A stretch of 64,000 bases of DNA. Origin: Camellia lanceoleosa. Its lineage: Eukaryota; Streptophyta; Magnoliopsida; Ericales; Theaceae. Both the position numbers and the translations under genes were made by a program. The notes beneath the pieces were generated by a model that was not told the DNA's origin, did not search any database, and worked only from the letters and a program-made list of their open reading frames with translations. The stretch spans positions 203,414,321-203,478,320 of the forward strand of contig CM045761.1 in assembly GCA_025200525.1 (NCBI GenBank), read 5' to 3'. Below, piece after piece: positions 23,030 to 34,000 of the stretch (positions within the stretch are counted from its first letter, which is position 1; the number at the start of each line of letters is the position of its first letter).

Positions 23030-25239
23030 GGTTATATAGTTCTTAACAGACCTTGGGCATTTGTACAATGGCTTCAGCAAGCGAACATCAAAGAAGAGTA
23101 TGGGAAAACTTAACTATGTCGCTTTGACACAACAACATTTCTTGATCAATTTTTTTTTTGCATTTCAATGAGTAGATCTAGTAAAACAGATTCGTAATTT
23201 TATGCAGCTACATATTAATGGCCGAGCCAGATCATATTATTGTTAAGCCCATACCAAACTTATCAAGGGATGGCCGTGGAGCCGCATTCCCTTTCTTTTA
23301 CATTGAACCTCAAAAGTATGAATCTGTTCTCCGAAAATTCTTTTCGAAGGAAAAGGGACCAATAAGTAACATTGATCCAATAGGAAATTCTCCTGTCATC
23401 GTTGGAAAGGTACATACATCTTCTATGAGGCTTCCTAAAGAACTTTTAACTAATATTTTTGTTTGTTTCTTATTTCTTATTGAATTGTGTTAGGAATCTC
23501 TTAAAAAGATAGGTCCAACTTGGATGAATGTTTCATTGGCAATGAAAAGGGACCCTGTAGCAGATAAAGAGTTTGGTTGGGTCCTTGAGATGTGAGTTTT
23601 CTCTCGTAAGCCTAATATTTGGTTGCTTCAATTGTTAGTTTTTATCCATCATCAATATGCAGGTATGCTTATGTAGTTGTATCTGCTCTGCATAATGTGG
23701 GTAACATCTTGTACAAGGACTTCATGATTCAGGTTAGATAATATGCATTTACATAGTTATTTATTTTTTTGGGTCTTGAGTTTTGCTAAATTCAGTAGTA
23801 AGTTTACTTCTTTCCAAATCTTTAACACATAGTTTGAATGGGTTACAAGTTAGATTAAAAGCCTATTACCTAAGTGACTTTTGATTTTGTCAAAGCAAGG
23901 TAGAATTGCATAAAGCTAAGTAATTATACCCTCCTTTGGAAAAAAAGCCAATATTGGTTTGAGAATAGAGCTGGTTGGTAGTTATCTCATCGTAGCAATC
24001 TGATGATATATTAGTAGTATACATTCACCAAAGTACCAGTATACTAAGAAGAAAAATTTTCGACCAAAATCTTTGGATTTTTTATTTTTTTTAATATTTC
24101 TAGATGGCTATATTATTTATATTTATTTTAATTTCTTTTCATAAAATGAAAATTCTGAAGATTTCTTGCTTGTGGTTGCATGATGTTAATTACATTGAGG
24201 CTTTCCATCATCATATTGACCAGCTTGATAGCTTTTGGTTGATCTAGTTTTTGCATGTGTGCAAAACTCTTCTACTATTTTACTCACAATTGCCTGTTTG
24301 TGATGCATTCCAGCCTCTCTGGGATACAAAGATTGGTAACAAGTTCATCATTCATTTTACTTATGGATGCGATTATGATATGAAGGTATTCTAATTATGT
24401 CCAAGTCCTCAAAGTGATGAAAGTCAAACTTTGAAATTTGTATTTTGATGAAAATAAAAAAAAAAATTCTGACCATGCGATTTTCAAATTTCGATACTCA
24501 GGGTAAGTTAACCTATGGAAAGATTGGAGAATGGAGATTTGACAAAAGATCCTATACTACTGCCTGGCCTCCAAAAAACCTTCCACTACCCCCACCTGGT
24601 GTCCCTGAAAGTGTGGTATGTTTCCATCACATTGGAATCCTACTAGCATTTTGCTTCATTGTCTGTTAACTAATAGAATCGCTAACTTTTAATTCCAAGT
24701 ACATTATCTTTTTTCTTATTTAATATAGTTGAGAAGTTTGACAAACAAAAAACAGAAAAGACATGACATGACATAGCAGAGACACAACAACAAATAAATA
24801 TATATTTTTTTATGTATACATGAAAATGATAATTGTTTCTAAATTTTTTTACATTACAAATACATTTACAATTTATTATATCAAAATAGTAGGAAATCAA
24901 TTCATTGTACATATTGGGAAAAAAATGTGAACAAAAAGTCATAATATCTATTTTAGAAAGATCTATTCATAAACAAATTGAAAGTTTCAGACTTTTAGGA
25001 TTCCTAAAATTAAAAAGTCTAGAGGAGGAGAAAACAAAATATAAATCCACATTCTTTTTATTTTATCAATGGATCCTAAATTATTTTCTTAAAACTTGCA
25101 ATGCGGTTCATGTGTGTTTAAGCAACTACCATCCTTCATTCATATTTGATTGAACTATTGGCAAATTTTGATATTGTAGGTTACTTTGGTGAAAATGGTG
25201 AATGAAGCCACAGCAAACATTCCTAACTGGGGATCTTAA
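23030..25239 (+). pseudogene. HPAT: Hydroxyproline O-arabinosyltransferase (GT95), C-terminal part
   Basis: The family adds the first L-arabinofuranose to hydroxyproline of extensins and signalling peptides in the cis-Golgi, using UDP-arabinofuranose. Seven exons join in phase with no stop: 23030-23097, 23208-23409, 23494-23591, 23663-23732, 24314-24385, 24502-24615 and 25180-25239 (227 codons plus TAA; the family has about 365). Visible landmarks are VLNRPWAFVQWL, LMAEPDHI (acidic, probably metal-binding), IDPIGNSPVIV, PTWMNVSLAMK, FGWVLEMYAYV, HFTYGCDYDMKG, KIGEWRFDKRS, PPPGVPESVVTLVKMVNEAT and a final IPNWGS. All splice sites are GT-AG. The N-terminal anchor and first exons are not found in the preceding 9 kb, and a solo LTR lies just upstream, so I treat it as 5'-truncated. 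Distant 5' exons cannot be excluded. Confidence 0.9.
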
Positions 25240-25903
25240 AGGATAGACATCAACTAGAAACTAGCTATAGACATAGTCTTGTGTTCAGAGGATGGTGAAT
25301 TTATTCTTCTCTGGAGGCACTGTGCTTGAAAATATTTACTGTGAATGTGCTTAGGGATTTGCATTGGAAGCATGACACTTGCTCGAGGAGCTTTTTTTTT
25401 TGTTGTTGTTTGGTTTTTTTCAGCTCCTATACACTACCTACACAATTGTAGTATATAATGTTCTGTAACCCACTCTTTTCAGATAACTGACTGTTGATCT
25501 CCTTATATCATAAAAATCTCCCTTTGTTTTCATCAAGAGCATATCAATTTGTGTTTCTTTGACTGTCTATTCAGGCTTTGTATTCATTTGTTTCGTCAGT
25601 GGCTTTTATTTCTCACTAGCTAAGATTCACTATGAATCAGATACCAAAAAATCATTTTACCATCAAAATTTCAGAATCTAGATTTATTTATTTTATTTTT
25701 TGGGTGGGACTAATGACTACATATAAGCCGATGTATTTCAGATAGAAGAACTGTCACATTAAATCAAACATCTCAACTAAGTAATAGATATAAGTGATCA
25801 AAAAACTGATCATAACGTGCAAGTGCTTATCATAAAATGTAAAATGCAAGGATTACAACATAGCAATAAAGCTAGTTTTAATAAAAATTCAAGCTAAACT
25901 CAA
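25240..25903. other. Shared 3' flank between the HPAT and PPR genes
   Basis: Non-coding. It probably holds the 3'UTRs of the two convergent genes. No transposon is recognised. Confidence 0.55.
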
Positions 25904-27432
25904 TTAGTCCATTTTAGTGGGTGTAAGAATACCAGTAGCGAGACCTCTTGATGGCGGCAAAATATTTTGTAATCGCTTGATCATCACATCAAGCGTCCTT
26001 GACTTTTCCATATCTCCAGCCTGCAGCAGAAACCTCTCCAACATCCGAAACATTGCCTTACTCATGTGCCTTCCTCTCTCCAACATTTGTTTGGAGCACT
26101 CAAAAGCTTCTTGCACCTTCCCATACGAGCACAATGATGTTGCCAATAGATCCAATGCATGGCCATGGGGGCAGTGACCTCTCTTTAATAGGTAGCCCCA
26201 CAAATTCAACCCCAAATCAAGCTGATGATTTGCACAAAAGAATTTCATTAACACCACCACTGTTCGTGTCTTGGGAACAAAGTTTTTTTTCATCATATTA
26301 TCAAAGAGTTCAGAAACAGAGTCCAAATTTTTTGACTTCATTAAGCCAAAGAACATAGTATGGTATGTGATATTGTCATGCCCAATGCCTTTCTCTTCCA
26401 TCTCTTCCATTAAGCTGGTTGCAGACTCCACGTCTCTGCATCTTACAAGAGAACTCAATAAAGTATTATAAACACCAGTATCAGGCCTTAAGTTTCTCAT
26501 AGGAATCTCTTCAAACAACTCTCTTGCTTTAGCTATGTTTCGAGCAACCCCTGCACCATGAATCAATGTTGTTATTGTTTCTATTGTAGGCAAGCAATTT
26601 ACACCTTCCATTTCTGTAAGAAGTCTCAAACCATCACCGAAACATCCTTTCTTGCAGTAAGCATCAATTCTAATATTGTAAGTCACATTATTCGGCTCAA
26701 AGCCTCTTTGAACCATCTCATGGTAGAACAGTTCTACAGCGGTAGCACCACCTGATTCCTTGAAACCCAACAGCAAAATATTCATGGTCTTGGTGTTGGG
26801 AGAAAATCGAGGATGCATCTTGTTGAACACAGACCTTACCTCCTTCATCTGCCTTTGAGTACAAAACGCTCTAAGTAGTACATTGAACTCATCGGTGCCA
26901 AATTTTCTCCCTACAAATATATTTTTCGCCATCCTCTCAAATGCTTCAAGGGTATCTTCGTAGGTCTGGAACTTAGTAATTCTTGATAACAAGATGCTCA
27001 TGGATTTTAGGGGTAGCAAGGAAGGGTGTGTTCATTGAATTTCTTCCATCAATTCCCAAGCTTTATCAAAGTAGCGCATTCGTGCAAGTATATGGAGCAT
27101 CTTCTCAAAAGCATCTGAACTTGGGCGGAAGTGGGAGTGTTGAAGGGAGAATTTAAAGAATTCAAAGGCTTTAAGGCCATTGGAGTGTGCTACAAAAAGA
27201 TGACCGAGCATATTTTTCACAAGCGAAGTTAAAAGCACAGATGACGGGATATGTTGCAAAAGAGTGGGGTGAAGCGGGTGATTAGGGAAAGGGTGGTCGT
27301 TAACAATTTGATGATTCTCTCGATTTCAATTTCTTTTGGCTGGCAGGTTGATTCAAAAGCAAAGGTACGAAATAATGCTAGTTTTTTAGGACCTAGTTTA
27401 CTGTATCTATTCAGTTTGACCGAATGAAGCAT
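25904..27432 (-). pseudogene. Pentatricopeptide repeat protein of the At3g61360 type, two lesions
   Basis: P-class PPR proteins bind organellar RNA through tandem 35-residue helical repeats. The minus strand reads from MLHSVKLNRYS (27432) through about ten PPR units, for example FNVLLRAFCTQRQMKEVRSV, NVTYNIRIDAYCKKG and GVYNTLLSSLVRC, to TAG at 25904. It is intronless, as is usual for the family, and about 500 codons long, close to full length. Two lesions break it: a 1-nt loss near 27303, after which the family sequence VNDHPFPNHPLHPTLLQHIP continues in another frame, and TGA at 27032-27034 after WELMEEIQ, consistent with a former CGA. The downstream open part (25904-27019) is intact. The N terminus is Ser/Lys/Arg-rich and could have been an organelle-targeting sequence. 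Confidence 0.88.
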
Positions 27433-28559
27433 GACCTCTTTCTTCAAAACAAGACACAACACTCAACTTCCATCTATGGATGCAAAGCTTTACTGATCTT
27501 AATACCCTGTTAATCAAACATATACATTGGTTAGAATTGACTGGCAATTGTTATACATGAAGCAGATGCGATATGCAACTAGATAGAGAGAAACTGGTAT
27601 AAGAGATATGCTTGAGTGAATATAGGATGTGAAACAATATCTAGATTATCAATAAAATATCAATGCATTTTCTGTGAACCATTATGTGATCAATTATGTG
27701 CTCCTAGCATTGTTTTTCAAAACAAGAGCAACCAAGTTTGCAACAAATAAGAAACCTACATCTATCAAACATTTTCACAAACATTTTCAATGCATATCCA
27801 AATGCTACCATAAACACATCTAAAACATACAAATATATACCCAATGCAATTACAACAAAAAAACACAAACAAACAAACCCAAAAAAATAAAAATAAAAAG
27901 TGATAATCTAGAAACTCAAACCGAAACATCAAATCAAATTATGAAAAATCCCAAATCGTAAAAATTTGGCAATCAAATTAAGCTATAAAACAGCTTACCC
28001 CTTGGCCCTAATGCACTATACCTTCCCGTCTTCTTGGTTTGTGGCTGGAGAGAGAGACGATGGCAAGAGAGAGAGAGAGAGAGGAACCGTGTCTTGATTT
28101 TTGGGAAATTCACTTCAACCTCTCAAATCATGAAGCTTATGTCAATTTACTCCCTCAATTGTCATGTTTCAGGGCTTCAAAGTTTTTTTTTTATTATTAT
28201 TGTTTTATTTATTTATTTTTTATTATTAACAATTAGGGAAATTCCATTCAATTCTGTTGATGGTTAGACTTAAAAGAAAGGGGTTGCTTCCTTCCCGCCC
28301 AGAATCGAATTGGAGGAATCTTGTTGGGCGTGAATGAGGCCACCGAGGCGAGCAAGAAAGGCTTGCGCCTTAGGCCCCTAAATTTGGGCTGAAAATAGAG
28401 GCCTCCAAATAAAATTTTGTGTTTTAGATATATATATATAAAAAAAAACTCAAATACTATAGGATCAATTGACATGAGGCTCAAAAAAAGGCAACAAGAC
28501 TAAATTTTTATTTTTTTAAGTATTTGTAATGATTATTTTCTATCTTAATATATGAAAGT
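27433..28559. other. 5' flank of the PPR gene
   Basis: Non-coding; a short (GA)n run lies at 28048-28082. The right end is the insertion point of the Gypsy element (AAAGT at 28555-28559). Confidence 0.5.
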
Positions 28560-30677
28560 TATAGCGATCCCAATTTTCCTTTCCTTTGTTTATTGTATTC
28601 TGGACTTGGTTTCGTGAGTGTGTTGATGTCGTATTCTCATTTCCATCCTTTACCCTTTGTATTTGAGTCTTGGGTTGTGTTGGGCAGATTTGTAACAGGT
28701 TGGTTGTGTTTAGAAACCAAAAGTTGATGCCCAGATTTTGGCCTTTACGCTCGAGCGGGCCCTTTGTTGTTGCTTCTCCGCTCGAGGGGGCGTTTTGACA
28801 CTCGAGCGTGAATATTCATCTCCCAGTATTTTCTCTGCAAGTCATCGGACGCTCGAGTAGGGATTTTGACGCTCGAGCGTGACCCTTCATTTTTGTTCCT
28901 CCGCTCGAGCGGGGAGTTTGACGCTCAAGCGGGGACCATGGTTTGCAAAACTTCTGGAAGTGTGCAATTGACACTCGAGCGGCGTTTTTCATGCTCGAGC
29001 ATGAGTCTGTGTCTGACACTCGAGCGGGGAGTTCCACGCTTGAGCGGGGCGACTTTTATATCACTTCGGGATTTCACTTTTTGGATCACTTTTCAACATC
29101 CTTTCTTTCTCTTACTTTTCGAAAACCACCATTTGAGAGCACCTCACTCTAAAACCTTAACTTCTCTCTAGGATTTGATCTAGTTAGAGTGATCTCCTAC
29201 CCTTGAACCTTTACAAAAAGTGTAGAGCTTGGTGTGGGCTTCCTATCAATCCGAAAATTTCTTCATTTAGAGCACTTCGGGATTTCTTCATCTTCTTCTT
29301 TTGAGCTTCGAATTTGAAGTAGAGATAACTACTCATTTTTATGATCTTTGACATAAGTATTTAGTCATTTTGATTTAATGTTAAAGTTGGGCGATTTTGG
29401 ATGTTAGGGTTTCTAAATGTATAAAAAGGGGTTTTGTAGTTTTGACTCATAAATGTGTATTTTGGGTCTTAAAATGATAGTATTGATGTTATGGAAGTTA
29501 TTTTGGGACCTTTGGGTCATTGTAGAGAAAATGGGAAGAAAGCCCCAAATTGTGTATGAATTAATTGATATAATTAATTTGGGAATGTTATGGATATATG
29601 GAATTGAGTTGGAAATAATGAAATTGACTCTTTATAAGAGGGAATGGTGAGGTTGTATTTATTAATCGCTCACTTATGAAATTGTTGTCAAATTATCTAT
29701 GGAGGCATTTATTATCTGTTTAGAAATAAATTGCTTTGGGTTATCGGTGGAGGATAGTCTTGAATGTTGTAGACCTTGCATGATGATTAGGTGAATTGAA
29801 ACTAATCAATTGAATAGGTCATTTAATATGACGGTTGGAATAATACATCAAATATATGTATTGATTGATTATGTATATGATATGTGTTTATATACATTGT
29901 GTTGTGTGGAGGAGATAGGGGATGCACTCCACGGTTTAAGGGAAGCTAGGGGATGGACTCCTAAACTGGATATTAGTTGGGAGGAGATAGGGAATGGACT
30001 CCATTGATACAGCAGATATGTGTATCTATTGAAGTATTGATACAGCGAATATGTGTATCTATTGTGAAGTATGGAAGTGTTTTATGTGATATTGATACAG
30101 CAAACATGTGTATCTATTGTGAAGTATGGAAGTACTGTTGATATGAGTTATAGTCTCATTAAATTATTGGCCAGGTTCTGAGCCTGATTCATAAATTAAG
30201 AACTAGATAAGAAATGGAAATGGAATGAAACATGGACATATTTGTCATAGAATTGAAATGTGTTATCAGATGGTATACATGAGTTAAACATTTATCGAAT
30301 GCTAATGTTTTAGTCATTGCTCATATTATGTTTAGCATATCTCTACTGGGCGTTGGCTCACCCTATATGGGACATTATTTTCAGGTACAGGTGTTATGCC
30401 ACCCCCAAGGACGTAGATTGGGAGGCTTGAGGCTGTTAGACTCTTTTGTTGTTTTTGTTGTATTACATGTATATCAAGCCAAGGACTTAATTTATGTAGA
30501 GTTAGTACTCTCTTTTGTAACCAAGTGTTGACTTGGAAAGTTGTAAGCCTATAGGGCATTTACTTTTGTTGTCAACATGTAATACCTTTTGTAAGAATAC
30601 TCTGATGATTGTAATATGAAATCTCTTTTCTTTATTGTGAATGTATGATTTTATGGATTTATTTTGAGGGCGTTACA
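28560..30677 (+). repeat. 5' LTR of the Gypsy element, about 2,118 bp
   Basis: It starts TATAGCGATCC (from an expected TG start) and ends GAGGGCGTTACA immediately before the primer site. Its full length is homologous to the solo LTR at 60517-62611, which fixes both ends. It contains an array of CTCGAG motifs (28749-29046) and short tandem repeats with TGATACAGC.AATATGTGTATC (30007-30125). Confidence 0.88.
28749..29046. repeat. Cluster of 11 CGCTCGAGCG-type palindromes in the LTR
   Basis: Eleven matches to (C/A)(G/A)CTCGAGCG, including near matches such as CGCTCAAGCGGGG and CGCTTGAGCGGGG, lie at irregular intervals of about 12-50 bp. The same cluster is found in two other LTRs of the window (60703-61005 and 63038-63345). 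The role is unknown. Confidence 0.9.
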
Positions 30678-30679
30678 AC

Positions 30680-30692
30680 TTGGTATCAGAGC
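30680..30692 (+). other. Primer binding site, initiator Met-tRNA type
   Basis: TTGGTATCAGAGC lies three bases after the LTR end. It matches the complement of the initiator methionine tRNA 3' end, the usual primer of plant chromoviruses. Confidence 0.9.
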
Positions 30693-31080
30693 GTACCGGG
30701 TTCGAATACTTTGGGTATGCGGGAAGTGGTTAGTACCACAATGGATTCGTCTCGCTTATTAGAGACTTAGATGTAGTGTTATACGCTTATGTGATAACAT
30801 GTTTACGTGACTATTTGGGTATGAGATTTAGTTTCCAGGATGTTGATTGGATCATTGGGTTGCTGTGAGTCTTGTTGGAAAAGCACTTGATCAATGCTGT
30901 TTCTAATCGGAACTTTAGTAACGCCTCGGGACTATCATTATCCAGAAATGAAATTCGTAGGTACTTATGTGATTATGTGCTTACGTGGAATGAATTACTG
31001 TTGTCTATGCATTAGGACACAAGTGAAATAGCTTCGGCACATTTGTGAATGTGCTAATGTTCTTCGTTACCTTTATTAGG

Positions 31081-34000
31081 ATGTCAGGACGAGGACGAGG
31101 ACGTGGAAGTAGACGTGGTAGGCGTGGTAGACAGGAGATGCCTTTACCGGATGATGTTCCGGTGCAGCAGGAAGGTGCTGGTTAGGCCAATGTGGCCGAG
31201 CCAGTGGGTCAGCAAGCCATGGGTGCCTTAGCCCGCGAGATAGCAGGAGCTATGAGGGAATCCATGGGCATTCTCAGAGCTGAGAATCTAGTTCAGGCCT
31301 AGGTTGTTGATGTAGGGCCTTCTTTTCGGAAGAGGGAGTTCTTCCGTTCTAATCCGGATGAGTTTGTTGGGGATCCAAAAGAGCCACTTAAGGCGGATGA
31401 ATGGCTCGAACAGATGATGAAGACGTTTGAGATGATTGGCATTGAAGACGGGGCATTGAAAGTGACCTTGGCATCTTTCTAGCTTAAGGGGGATGCGGGT
31501 TAGTGGTGGAAGTTCATGACAGGTCATGTTGGTGGTACATGGGAAGCTTTTGTAGATGCTTTCCAGGAGAAGTTCTTATCTCCAGCTATCAGGGAGAAGC
31601 TGAGGGACCAATTCTGTCAGCTCAAGCAGCTGAGTTTATCAGTAGCCGAGTTTGAGGCCGCCTTTACTAGCTTATTCAGGTTCGCACCTGAGCTTGTGGC
31701 GTCTAAGGAACGTCGTTGTATCGAGTTTAAGAGGAAGCTGAGGCATGGCCTTAAGATGAGGGTTGGGGGGTCTATGACCCGGGACTATGGGCGTCTTGTA
31801 GATGCTGCAGCCCATATGGAGATCATGATGTAGGAGGAGGAAGAGAGGCAGAGAGGCTCCAAGAGGAGTCAGGATGGTCAGGGGGACGGTAGGAGGCAAA
31901 AGGGCTCTAACCCTCAGCAGTCCCAAGGTACATTTGCTAGATCAACCTTTCTAATGCCGAGTGCAGGCTCGGGGAGAGGCAATCAGGGAGACATTACCTG
32001 TTACAAATGTGGTCAGCTGGGCCACAAGTCTCCAGCTTGCCCGCAGAGGGGAGGAGAGCAAAGAGCGGCTTTATCTTCAGCTCGACCTCAGAGCCAGAGT
32101 CAGGGCAGAGGCCAGCCGTTTTCTTGTTACCAGTGTGGTCAAGCGGGGCACCTGAAGAGGTTTTGCCCGCAGCTGAGTGGCACATCTGGTGCATCTGGGT
32201 CAAGGTAGAGTTTTCAGCCAGCTCAGTCAGTTCAGGCCTCGAGAGCCAATCAGGGGGCTTCATCGTCCCAGTCTGTGCAGCAATCTTTTGCTCCTAAAGG
32301 TGAGCAGGTAGATCAGGGGCCTACAGGGCATGTGTATGCTATTACCGCGTAGGATCTAGTACCGGCTCCATCTATTGTGAGAGGTACCTTCTTATTTTGT
32401 AACTCGGTTGCCAATGTGTTGAATGATACAGGTGTATCTCATTCCTTTATATCTGCTGCATTTGCATCTGTTTTGGGGTTGGAGTTGGCGCAGTTAGCAT
32501 CTCCTATTTGTGTTGTATTACCTGTTGGGGGCGAATTGATTTTGAAACAATGGTGTAGGGGGTGCGATATAGAGGTCGCTAACTGCCGACTTCCATTTTC
32601 TTTTGTAGTTATGGCTATGTCGGGTTTTGATGTTATTTTGGGTATGGACTGACTGTCGTCATATCGGGCTATTATTGATTGCTACCACCAGAGGGTCACA
32701 GTATGTGCCTTGAGCGGGGATTGTTTCCATTTCTTAGGGGATCGGGTTGGTAGTGTATTGCCACCGGTGTATGATCCGCGAGGGCGGAGTGAGCTTAGTA
32801 GTCTCCTCGCTAACTTTATGAGTAATGAGTGTGATGAGACCCAGACTGTGTTGCCAAGAGTGGTTTGTGAGTACTCGGACGTCTTTTCCGAGGATCTTGT
32901 GAGTTTGCCACCACATTGAGAGATTGAGTTCTCCATTGATTTAGTGCCCGGCACAGCGCCGATTTCCATGGCATCTTATCGTTTTGCCCCAGGCGAGTTG
33001 AGTGAGTTGAAGATTCAACTCCAGGAGTTGCTGGATAAGGGCTTCATATGCCCTAGTGTTTCGCCATGGGGAGCACCGGCCATCTTTGCTAAAAATAAAG
33101 ATAGTGCCTTGAGACTTTGTATCGATTACCGGAAGTTGAATCAGGCTACGGTTAAGAATAAGTACCCTATGCCTCGTATAGACGATTTGTTTGACCAATT
33201 GAAGGGGTCCCGTTGTTTCTCTAAGATAGACTTGAGATCGAGTTACCATCAGTTGAGGGTCAGGGAGGAGGATATTTCGAAGACGGCATTCCGTACGCGG
33301 TATGGCCACTATGAGTTTCTGGTGATGCCTTTTGGGCTCACCAATGCACCGGCAGTGTTTATGGACTTGATGAACCAGATCTTCCGGGAATTCCTAGATC
33401 GCTTTGTGGTCGTTTTCGTAGACGACATTCTGATTTATTCACCTTCGGAGGAAGAGTACGAGGAACACTTGAGAGTGGTTCTTGAGTTGCTTAGAGCCCA
33501 TAGGCTGTATGCCAAGTTTGGGAAGTGTAAGTTCTGGCTAAGAGAGGTCAAGTTTTTAGGCCATGTAGTTTCCGGGGAAGGGGTGTCTGTTGATACATCC
33601 AAGATTGAGGCAGTGCAGGATTGGGCACAGCCTAAGAGTGTTTTTGAGATCCGCAGTTTTCTGGGATTAGCTGGGTATTACCGCCGGTTTGTGAAAGATT
33701 TCACTAGGCTAGCTTCACCATTGACTAGATTGACGCGGAAAGGGTCAAGTTTGTATGGAGTGAGACTTGTGAAAAGTCGTTCCAAGAGTTGAAAATTAGA
33801 TTGACCACCGCTCCGATTTTGATTATTCCGAAGAGAGAGTTGGGTTACGCGGTTTACTGTGATGCCTCAAGAGAGGGTTTGGGTTGTGTATTGATGCAAG
33901 AGGGGAAAGTGGTAGCCTATGGCTCACGTCAGTTAAAAATACACTAGAAAAATTACCCTACACATGACCTGGAGTTAGCAGCAGTAATTTTTGCTTTGAA

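Noticed and set aside
28749..29046. CTCGAG cluster as cloning-vector (XhoI linker) contamination
   Set aside because: The motifs have diverged flanks and lie inside LTRs with TSDs and in two LTR families, so they are native sequence.
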